The notes under the pieces: model-generated
The model's input: only the letters and a program-made list of their open reading frames with translations
The model's database searches: none
What the model was told of the DNA's origin: nothing
In this document: positions 1 to 6,297 of the stretch, piece by piece
How the letters are laid out: every line of letters begins with the position of its first letter
Numbering within the stretch: position 1 is the first letter of the stretch
Position numbers and translations under genes: made by a program
Source of the DNA: UBA8231 sp964512165
GTDB lineage: Bacteria; Latescibacterota; UBA2968; UBA8231
Direction of reading: 5' to 3'
Assembly: GCA_964512165.1 (NCBI GenBank)
Contig: CAZEHQ010000236.1
Coordinates: 1-6,595 of the forward strand
DNA: 6,595 nt

Positions 1-2167
1 CCGCCGCCTCGGTCTCCCCGTAGGCGCGGAAGTGCTCGTCCGCCAGGCCGAGGAGCCGCGAGTACCGGTCGACGGGCGCCGGGTCGGGGGTCGGGTGGGG
101 GACGCCGCCCCCGTCGAGCAGGGCATGGGCGGCGCGCTCGTGGGCGGCGGCGGCGCTGTCGAGCCGGCCGGCCTCGCGCCACAGGGTCGAGGCCGTGTAG
201 TGGTCCTGCCAGGCGAAGGGGATCGCCGACGAGGCCCACGCCAGCAGGCGCGAGAGCTCGTCCACGCGCCCCTGGCGCTGCAGCCCGGCGGCTGCCTCCA
301 TGGCGAGGCTGCGGTAGTTGTGGACGATGCGCAGCGACTCCGGCCGGTGTCTCACGGCCTCGGGATCGACGCGCACCCGGTAGGCGGTGCCCAGGTCCGC
401 GGCGACGCGGTCCACGTCGGCAGGCGGGTCGCGCTCCCGGGTCAGGAGCCGGGTGAGGCCGGTGAGGCGCAGGTAGGGCGTGAGGCCCGCCAGCTCCTCG
501 TCGGGGACGGTGATGGCGAAGCGCAGGGGCCGGCGCCAGTCGTTCCCCTCGACGATGTCGAGAAGGGCCAGGTCCCTCACCGCCAGGAAGCCGGAGCCGG
601 GGGCGGGCCCGAGGCGCAGGCGGAGCCCCGCGACCTCCACCTCCCGCGGGGCCGGCCAGGGCCGCCGGGACTCCAGCAGCGAGGCGAGGCGCTCGTCGTC
701 TCCGCGGACCGGCAGGGGGGGAGGGCGGTCGCGGAGCTGGCGCAGGTACCAGGGCGCCTCCATCAGGGTCAGGTTGGCCACCCGCACGTCGGGGCGCATG
801 CCGAGGGCGAACTGGGCGTACCACACGGGGAAGGTGTCGTTGTCCGCCCCGGTGAACAGGACCGCCCCGGGCTCGCAGGAGCGCAGCAGGTTCTCCCCCA
901 GGTCGCGGGCGACGTGGTCGTGGCTGCGGTCCTGGCCGCGGTACTGGACGGCCGCCGTCCCCAGGGGCAGGAGGAGCAGCGCCGCGGCGCCCGCCCGCGA
1001 CGCCGTCCGCGCCCGGGCCGTGGGGCGGCTCTCGAGCCACCGGAGGGCCGCCGTTGCCCCGAGACCGATCCACAGGGCGACGGCGAGGAAGGCGAGACCG
1101 TAGACGTAGTCGCGCTCCCGGGGCTGGGGGTCCGCCATGTCCAGGTAGAGGGTCAGGCCCGGGCCGCTGGCGAGGAACAGGGCCGCCACGGCCCCGAACC
1201 CGCGCCGGTGCCGCCGGGCCTGCCAGACGGCGCCGGCGCCGGCCAGCACCCAGGGGATCGCCGAGACCGGCACGGCGTCCGGCGCCGGGCCCGTGGCCCG
1301 GCGGGAGGGGACCTCCAGCTCGAGGACAGGGAGGGGGAACTGCTGCAGGAGGTAGCGGGCCTGCAGAAGCCACGGGAAGGCGCCGGAGTCCCCTCCGGGG
1401 CCGTCGCCGTACTGCTCGCGGGTCACGTAGGCCAGCAGCGCCGGCAGGCTTTCGGGGTCGGCCTCGTCGATGGCCGGGTCCAGGGCCGAACGCAGGGGGA
1501 CGCTGGCGTAGGTGGTCAGACCGAGGACGAAGAGGGCCGCCAGCGCGAGGAGGCGGCGGCGGTCACGAAGGGGCCGCATACCGGTGACCACACCCAGGGC
1601 CGGCAGCGTGAGAAGGCAGAGCTGGTGAACGCCGGCGCCCAGACCGAGGACGTAGGCGGCGGCGAGGAGGCGGCGCTCGTCGCCGGTCTCCTCCCAGCGC
1701 AGCACCAGCCACACGGCGAGGGCGGCCACCAGCAGGGCCGGCCCGTAGACCTCCGCCTCGGTGGCGTTGGACCAGAGCGTGCGCGAGCTGGCCAGCCAGG
1801 CGGCCGACAGGGCCGCGCCGGCGACGACCGGCAGCCCGAGGCGGTCGCCGTCGGAGGGTTGACCACGCCCCAGGGCGGCGCGCCCCCAATGGAGGGCGAT
1901 GCCGCTGGCGCAGGCCACGGCCGCCGCCGAGGAGAGGGCCGACAGGAGGTTCACCCGCCAGGCGATCTCCCCCCAGGGCAGCAGGCAGAACAGCCGGCCC
2001 ACGAGGATGTAGAGGGGGGCCCCCGGGGGGTGCGGGATCCCGAGGACGTAGCAACTGGTGACGAACTCGCCGCTGTCCCAGAGCGTGATCGACGGCGCCA
2101 GGCAGGAGAGGTAGAGGGCCGAGGCGCCGGCGAGGACCGCGGCGCCCGCCAGGTGCGCCGGTCTCAT
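1..2167 (-). CDS. DUF2723/TMEM260-like GT-C membrane glycosyltransferase (3' end outside window)
   Basis: The frame is open from an ATG at 2167 to the left edge, giving 722 residues with no stop, so the C-terminus is missing. The N-terminus has a membrane segment (about residues 5-25), then TLWDSGEF with D31 and E34, then HPPGAP at 46-51. This is the hallmark first extracytoplasmic loop of DUF2723 (PF11028). Other family motifs are WSNATEAEVY (132-141), RERDYVYG (350-357) and DNDTFPVWY (442-450). I count about 11 hydrophobic segments up to about residue 400. A soluble domain follows, ending in helical TPR-like sequence around residues 600-690. Relatives such as eukaryotic TMEM260 are GT-C glycosyltransferases that O-mannosylate proteins; bacterial members are mostly uncharacterised. 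By inference this one transfers a sugar from a lipid-linked donor on the periplasmic side; donor and acceptor are unknown. The start precedes the first membrane segment at the usual distance, but no Shine-Dalgarno sequence is visible upstream of it. Confidence 0.88.
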   Translation of the reverse strand, partial: MRPAHLAGAAVLAGASALYLSCLAPSITLWDSGEFVTSCYVLGIPHPPGAPLYILVGRLFCLLPWGEIAWRVNLLSALSSAAAVACASGIALHWGRAALGRGQPSDGDRLGLPVVAGAALSAAWLASSRTLWSNATEAEVYGPALLVAALAVWLVLRWEETGDERRLLAAAYVLGLGAGVHQLCLLTLPALGVVTGMRPLRDRRRLLALAALFVLGLTTYASVPLRSALDPAIDEADPESLPALLAYVTREQYGDGPGGDSGAFPWLLQARYLLQQFPLPVLELEVPSRRATGPAPDAVPVSAIPWVLAGAGAVWQARRHRRGFGAVAALFLASGPGLTLYLDMADPQPRERDYVYGLAFLAVALWIGLGATAALRWLESRPTARARTASRAGAAALLLLPLGTAAVQYRGQDRSHDHVARDLGENLLRSCEPGAVLFTGADNDTFPVWYAQFALGMRPDVRVANLTLMEAPWYLRQLRDRPPPLPVRGDDERLASLLESRRPWPAPREVEVAGLRLRLGPAPGSGFLAVRDLALLDIVEGNDWRRPLRFAITVPDEELAGLTPYLRLTGLTRLLTRERDPPADVDRVAADLGTAYRVRVDPEAVRHRPESLRIVHNYRSLAMEAAAGLQRQGRVDELSRLLAWASSAIPFAWQDHYTASTLWREAGRLDSAAAAHERAAHALLDGGGVPHPTPDPAPVDRYSRLLGLADEHFRAYGETEAA

Positions 2168-2170
2168 ATC

Positions 2171-2179
2171 GGAGGAGGG
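2171..2179 (+). promoter_or_regulatory. Strong Shine-Dalgarno for the exported repeat protein
   Basis: GGAGGAGGG lies five bases upstream of the ATG at 2185 and is a near-perfect anti-16S match. It fixes the start of the plus-strand gene at this ATG rather than at the in-frame GTG codons at 2209 and 2212. It takes up most of the 17-base gap between the two divergent start codons. Confidence 0.8.
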
Positions 2180-2184
2180 TAGCG

Positions 2185-2262
2185 ATGGTCCGAGGACCGG
2201 GCAATCCGGTGGTGCGCCGGCTCGCAGTCCTGCTCGCGGCGGGAGCGACCGGCCTGGCGGCC
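2185..2262 (+). other. Predicted Sec signal peptide of the repeat protein
   Basis: Residues 1-26 have a basic N-region ending in RR (11-12) and a hydrophobic stretch from L13 to about A26. A small-residue cleavage region (GLAA) is followed by the polar QPED. There is no cysteine at the cleavage site, so this is probably not a lipoprotein. RR is not followed by the full Tat consensus, so Sec export is more likely than Tat. The exact cleavage site is uncertain by one or two residues. Confidence 0.7.
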
Positions 2263-4287
2263 CAGCCCGAGGACGGGATGAGCGGCCAGCGGGAGCTGAT
2301 CGAGCGGGCCCTGGGCGGCGCCGGGCTGGCGATGGCCGCCGTGCGCATCCCGGAGGCGGAGATGGCCCTGCGCGACCGCACCGCCTACCGCGCCCAGCTG
2401 CACCGGGCGCTGTTCGAGAACCCCTGGAGGATCTCCTCCACCACCCGGGTGCTGGCGGCGGAGGCCGCCGGCACGGGGCTTCTCGGCGCCGTGAACTTCG
2501 TCCACGCCCGGGCCGACGCCGGGATCCGCTACGGCCTCGGGGGAGACCGCCTGGCTGCCGAGCGGGCCACGCTGGCCGAGGCGGGAGAGCGGGGGCTGGC
2601 CCTGGCCCTGTCCCGGCTGACTGGCCGGTCGGAGGCCTCCTTCACCACCCGGGAGTACGGCCAGGTTCCCCCGGAGGCGCGCGCAGCCGCGGCCCTGGTG
2701 CTCCTGGCCGCGGCCGAAGCGCTGGAGGCGCGCCGGCTCGCGCTCGTCGAGCCCCTGGCGAAGCTCGGCCTGGACCCGCGGCAGACCCGGGACCGGGTGG
2801 CGGACCTGGTGATCGAAAAGCCGGACGGCGAGGGAGGGAGGAGGCTGCGCCACGACATCGAGGCCGTCCTGCTGGTGGAGTCCCTCGTGGAGGCCGTCGA
2901 CTGGCCCCTGCTCAACCGGGGAGCGGCCCACGGCGCCCTGGCCGTGGAGGCGGCCGTGACGGCCCTTCGCCTGGCCTCCGGGGAGATCGGCCGGGCCGCC
3001 TTCCGCTACGAGGCGGAGACGCCCCTGGGCCGCGTCGTCCTCAGCGGCGCGTCGGACGACACCCACCCGGCGGGCGGCTACCTGCTCCTCCTCGACACCG
3101 GCGGCGCCGACCGCTACCTCGGGGCCGGGGGCGCCGACGTCGACCATCCCTTCAGCGTCGTCATCGACCTGGCCGGCGACGACACCTGCGAGCAGTCCAA
3201 CCCGCGGTCGCCGGCCTTCGGGGGCGCCGTCTTCGGGTACGCCTACCACGTCGACGCCGCCGGGGACGACCGCTACTCCACCCGCTTCGCCGGGCAGGGG
3301 TTCGGCCTCTTCGGCACCGGGGCGCTCTGGGACCTGGACGGAGACGACCGCTACGACGGCGTCGCCCATGTGCAGGGCAGCGGCGCCTTCGGCAGCGGCT
3401 GCCTGGTCGATGCCCGGGGGGCGGACCGGTACCACGCGTACCGCTGCGCCCAGGGCTACGGGTTCACCCGGGGCAGCGGGCTGCTCGTCGACGGGGCCGG
3501 GGACGACGCCTACATCGCCGACGACGAGGACCTGATCTACACCGTCTCCGCCTACGGCCCCGATCACAACCTCAGCCTCTCCCAGGGAATGGGCAAAGGC
3601 CTCCGCGCCGACTACGGCGACGGCCACTCGTGGGCCGGCGGCGTCGGGTTCCTGGTCGACGGCGGGGGAGACGACCTCTACTGGTGCGGGATCTACGGAC
3701 AGGGCGCCGGCTACTGGTACGGCGCCGGGTTCCTCGTCGACCGCGGCGGCCACGACGAGTACCGCTCGGTCCAGTACGCCACCGGCGCCGGTCCCCACTT
3801 CGCTCTCGGCGTGCTCCAGGACGACGCCGGCGACGACCGCTACCTGGTGACCCGCCGGCAGAGCCTCGGCCACGGGCGCGACTTCTCCATCGGCTGGGTC
3901 GAGGACAGCGGCGGCGACGACTACTACAACGCTCCCGGGTCGACCCTGGGCGAGGGCAACCGCAGCAGCATCGGACTGTTCTGGGACAAGTCCGGCGACG
4001 ACACCTACGTGACCCAGGGCGTCGGCCTGGGGTTCAGCCGCCCCGAGCACCGCGGCCGGCTGCGGGACGACCTGACCCTCTGCCTGGGTCTGTTCGTCGA
4101 CGGCGGCGGCGCCGACCGCTACCTGCGCTTCCCCATCGGTCCGGGCGGATCCCGGGAGGGCTACCTCTTCGCCGGTGACCTGGAAGCCCTCCCCCGGGTC
4201 GAGTTCGCCGGAGACGGCCGGACCTGGGTCCAGGAGCACGAGCGCCGCCAGGCCACCAGCTTCGCCGTCGGTGTCGACGCGGAGTGA
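2185..4287 (+). CDS. Exported protein of unknown function with GDDxY solenoid-like repeats
   Basis: I do not recognise a named family. The 700-residue product starts at an ATG behind a strong Shine-Dalgarno sequence. Residues 1-26 look like a Sec signal peptide: RR at 11-12, a hydrophobic core, and likely cleavage near LAA|QPED. Residues about 35-270 are Ala/Leu/Arg/Glu-rich and probably helical. After a short linker (about 271-300), residues 304-646 hold twelve copies of D-x-x-G-[DAH]-D-x-Y, mostly 24-29 residues apart, often preceded by Q-G-x-G and a G-x-L-V-D strand. All five cysteines I found (335, 406, 421, 501, 633) are in this half. There is no transmembrane anchor, lipobox or catalytic motif that I can identify. 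By inference it is a periplasmic, surface or secreted protein whose C-terminal half is a beta-solenoid, possibly metal-binding through the clustered aspartates. The gene diverges from the DUF2723 gene and converges on the DUF6785 gene, so it appears monocistronic. Confidence 0.85.
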   Translation: MVRGPGNPVVRRLAVLLAAGATGLAAQPEDGMSGQRELIERALGGAGLAMAAVRIPEAEMALRDRTAYRAQLHRALFENPWRISSTTRVLAAEAAGTGLLGAVNFVHARADAGIRYGLGGDRLAAERATLAEAGERGLALALSRLTGRSEASFTTREYGQVPPEARAAAALVLLAAAEALEARRLALVEPLAKLGLDPRQTRDRVADLVIEKPDGEGGRRLRHDIEAVLLVESLVEAVDWPLLNRGAAHGALAVEAAVTALRLASGEIGRAAFRYEAETPLGRVVLSGASDDTHPAGGYLLLLDTGGADRYLGAGGADVDHPFSVVIDLAGDDTCEQSNPRSPAFGGAVFGYAYHVDAAGDDRYSTRFAGQGFGLFGTGALWDLDGDDRYDGVAHVQGSGAFGSGCLVDARGADRYHAYRCAQGYGFTRGSGLLVDGAGDDAYIADDEDLIYTVSAYGPDHNLSLSQGMGKGLRADYGDGHSWAGGVGFLVDGGGDDLYWCGIYGQGAGYWYGAGFLVDRGGHDEYRSVQYATGAGPHFALGVLQDDAGDDRYLVTRRQSLGHGRDFSIGWVEDSGGDDYYNAPGSTLGEGNRSSIGLFWDKSGDDTYVTQGVGLGFSRPEHRGRLRDDLTLCLGLFVDGGGADRYLRFPIGPGGSREGYLFAGDLEALPRVEFAGDGRTWVQEHERRQATSFAVGVDAE
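3094..4122 (+). repeat. Array of twelve D-x-x-G-D-D-x-Y protein repeats
   Basis: The motif starts at residues 304, 328, 357, 383, 409, 436, 492, 519, 546, 574, 601 and 639. Eight of the eleven intervals are 26-29 residues. The first is 24, one is 56 (about two periods, with a degenerate or inserted unit between), and the last is 38. Examples are DGAGDDAY (436-443), DGGGDDLY (492-499) and DKSGDDTY (601-608). Variants are GADRY in units 1, 5 and 12, GHDEY in unit 8, and GDDTC in unit 2, where Tyr is replaced by Cys335. Units commonly carry Q-G-x-G mid-period and a hydrophobic G-x-L-V-D strand just before the motif. The period and the Gly/Asp/aromatic pattern suit a beta-solenoid. The spacing is far longer than the nine-residue RTX repeat. 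The DNA copies are diverged, so this is an old protein-level array, not a recent DNA duplication. Confidence 0.85.
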
Positions 4288-4306
4288 GCGGGTGGCGCCC
4301 GCCAGA

Positions 4307-4330
4307 GGCCCCGGACTCGTCCCCGGGGCC
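4307..4330. terminator. GC-rich inverted repeat between convergent genes, possible bidirectional terminator
   Basis: GGCCCCGG (4307-4314) and CCGGGGCC (4323-4330) are perfect complements around the eight-base loop ACTCGTCC. A smaller hairpin, GCGGG (4288-4292) with CCCGC (4298-4302), lies just after the plus-strand stop codon. Together they fill most of the 45-base gap between the two converging stop codons. Neither side has a T-tract, so this is not a canonical intrinsic terminator. It could still slow polymerase or protect both mRNA 3' ends. Confidence 0.45.
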
Positions 4331-4332
4331 GC

Positions 4333-6297
4333 TCAGTACATCGGGATCCGGCCCAGGCCGATCCCGGTGCCGGCCTCGACGACGAGCCAGAAGCCGCCGG
4401 CGGTCACGTGGCCGAGGATCAGGCCGACGAAGAACCAACGGGTGACGCGGTAGCCGGCGGGACCGGCGTAGCGCAGCACGAGGCTCTTGATCAGCCAGGC
4501 GAGGAAGATGCTGAACCAGGTGCTGTGCAGCATCCACATGCCGCCGGTCATGAAGCCGATCGGGTGCAGGGGCCACCAGAGGAGCCGCTGCCGGGCCAGG
4601 GTGAGGAGGGCCATCGCCGCGCCGCCGCCGCCGATCCAGCCGGCCTCGAACCAGTGCGGTCCCGACGGCTCCTCCAGCCAGTCCATGGCCACCGACCAGG
4701 GCGCCCGGGCGAAGGAGGCGAAGTACTGCTGGTGCAGGTTGACGGCGCCGTGGTCGTAGGCGAGGGCGATGGTGGTCAGCACCGAGCCGCCGCCGCCGAT
4801 CAGCAGGGCCGCGGCCAGCAGCAGCAGCAGGCGCCGGCGCCAGCGGCGCACCTCGTGGAGCATGCGCGCCCCGTTGGCCGCCGGCGCCATGAGGAAGACC
4901 AGGTGGTCCCCGGCCCAGGGGGCCGTCAGCCCCACGGCGAGCTGTCCCGCCGTCCCCAAAGCCTGGTTGCCGGCGACGGTCACCAGGAAGCCGCCGCCCG
5001 TCAGGCCCTGCAGGGCGGAGGTGAGACCGGCCTCGACGATGACCCGCGTCAGCGCCAGGAAGACGGTGAAGGCGCCGAAGAGCAGCACCGGCACGGCCCA
5101 CCCGGGCAGGCCGGCCCGCCAGAGCCAGGCCGACATCACCACGAGGCCCGCGGCCAGGCCGATCACGGCCGCCCGGCAGGAGAGCAGCTCGCCGGGGTCG
5201 TCCTGCCCGCCGCGCCATGCCTGTCTCCACACCCCCCTCAGGTGGGTCCGGGCGGTCCAGAGGCCCCAGAGGACGAGGACGACCATGGCCCCCATGATCT
5301 GGCAGCTGATCAGCCCGCGAACCGGACCGCCGGCGCTGAACACGCCGAAGGTCGTTGTGGTGTGGACCCCGGCCATGGTCAGCAGGCCGGACTCCCAGGT
5401 GATGAGCAGGTAGAAGAACCACAGGCTGAAGGCGACCCCGGTGTGGATGAAGTAGGCCAGCCCGAGCATCAGGTAGTTGAGGTGGATGCTCAGGGTGGCG
5501 CCGCCCCGCACGAGGGGCAGGCTGGCGCTGACCAGGCTGATGCCGCTGACCCCGTCCCGGAACTGGCTCAGGAGGTTGAAGGAGTGGAGGCCGAAGACGA
5601 GGGCGAAGCCCAGCCACATGACCGGGTTGCGCAGGAAGGGCTTGAGCCGGTCCCCCGGCCGGCCGCCGTCGTCGATCAGGGCCAGGGGCACCTGGGCCAC
5701 GGGGTAGACGAGGTGCTCGTGGTCCATCCACTGCCGGCGCAGGATGACCACGGCGCAGACGACGACGGTGCAGAAGGCGGCCATGAACAGCAACCACCAC
5801 CCGAGGCTCTCGGCCCAGGCGCCCCACGGCAGGGGCTGGCCGGCGGGCAGGCCCTCGTAGAACCAGGTCATGGCCTGCCGGTCCCGGGGGACCGCCCACG
5901 CGGGCAGATGGGGCCACAGGCTCTCGGCCCAGCCGTTGTCGGGCGTGGCGTAGTAGTACGGCGCCGAGAGGATGCCGACGAAGGCCCCCGTGAATCCCCG
6001 GGTGGCCAGGGCGCAGGCGACCATCATCATCACGGCCACGGCGATCAGCTCGGGCCGGGTGAGCATCCAGTGGCGGCGGACCGATCCGAGGAGCGGCTGC
6101 ACCGCGAGGACGAGGAGGAAGAGCAGGAACAGGGCCCCGGGGGTGGCCGAGCTGAGGCCCATGCGCGTCCCCTTGAGGAGGAACTCGCCGTAGGGCAGGC
6201 CCGCCGCCAGGAGCAGGGCCATGCCCATGCCCAGCAACATGGCGGGGGCCCGGATCCCGCGGTCGGGGTCCGGGGGGCGCGGGGATGGGGCGGTCAC
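4333..6297 (-). CDS. DUF6785/DUF6784-family polytopic membrane protein (OPT-like, putative permease)
   Basis: This 654-residue protein runs from a GTG at 6297 to a TGA at 4335-4333. It has a short cytoplasmic-looking N-terminus and then about 12-14 hydrophobic segments, starting at about residue 18 and ending near 642. Features I associate with the DUF6785/DUF6784 pair are MTWFYEGLP (143-151), the LRRQW segment (186-190) followed by YPVAQVPLAL (198-207), VEAGLT (421-426), WPLHPIGF (575-582), and WFSIFLAWLIK (594-604). From memory these families resemble oligopeptide transporter (OPT) proteins, but no substrate is known, so peptide or metal-chelate transport is inference only. The start overlaps the stop of the upstream TPR gene, which suggests translational coupling. 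That favours GTG over the in-frame ATG at 6240, which has no visible ribosome-binding site and would remove 19 residues. Length appears complete for the family. Confidence 0.85.
   Translation of the reverse strand: MTAPSPRPPDPDRGIRAPAMLLGMGMALLLAAGLPYGEFLLKGTRMGLSSATPGALFLLFLLVLAVQPLLGSVRRHWMLTRPELIAVAVMMMVACALATRGFTGAFVGILSAPYYYATPDNGWAESLWPHLPAWAVPRDRQAMTWFYEGLPAGQPLPWGAWAESLGWWLLFMAAFCTVVVCAVVILRRQWMDHEHLVYPVAQVPLALIDDGGRPGDRLKPFLRNPVMWLGFALVFGLHSFNLLSQFRDGVSGISLVSASLPLVRGGATLSIHLNYLMLGLAYFIHTGVAFSLWFFYLLITWESGLLTMAGVHTTTTFGVFSAGGPVRGLISCQIMGAMVVLVLWGLWTARTHLRGVWRQAWRGGQDDPGELLSCRAAVIGLAAGLVVMSAWLWRAGLPGWAVPVLLFGAFTVFLALTRVIVEAGLTSALQGLTGGGFLVTVAGNQALGTAGQLAVGLTAPWAGDHLVFLMAPAANGARMLHEVRRWRRRLLLLLAAALLIGGGGSVLTTIALAYDHGAVNLHQQYFASFARAPWSVAMDWLEEPSGPHWFEAGWIGGGGAAMALLTLARQRLLWWPLHPIGFMTGGMWMLHSTWFSIFLAWLIKSLVLRYAGPAGYRVTRWFFVGLILGHVTAGGFWLVVEAGTGIGLGRIPMY
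6294..6297 (-). other. GTGA stop-start overlap coupling two genes
   Basis: On the minus strand the four bases GTGA hold both the GTG start of the DUF6785 gene (6297-6295) and the TGA stop of the TPR gene (6296-6294). There is no convincing Shine-Dalgarno sequence just upstream, so reinitiation by ribosomes finishing the TPR gene is the likely way the permease is translated. Confidence 0.75.

Noticed and set aside
2165..2170. CATATC as a -10 promoter element in the divergent gap.
   Set aside because: It includes the minus-strand start codon, matches TATAAT poorly and has no -35 partner I can defend.
32..2182. Long plus-strand open frame antisense to the DUF2723 gene.
   Set aside because: Its first codon positions lie opposite the third positions of the real gene. 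Those are rarely T or A in this GC-rich DNA, so stops are rare by chance. The product is Gly/Arg/Glu/Gln-rich with no domain, and the minus-strand frame has clear DUF2723 motifs.
3094..4122. RTX-type calcium-binding toxin repeats.
   Set aside because: RTX repeats are nine residues long and tandem (GGxGxDxxx). Here the Asp-rich motif recurs every 24-29 residues, with long strands between, and there is no sign of a C-terminal type I secretion signal.
2164..4239. Long minus-strand open frame (691 codons) antisense to the repeat protein.
   Set aside because: It has the same antisense register as the other shadows. The regular repeats, signal peptide and Shine-Dalgarno are on the plus strand. The antisense product looks periodic only because it mirrors the sense repeats.
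4815..4832. CAG trinucleotide run as a possible microsatellite.
   Set aside because: It is only a few units long and encodes a leucine-rich membrane segment in the minus-strand gene. High-GC leucine codons explain it.
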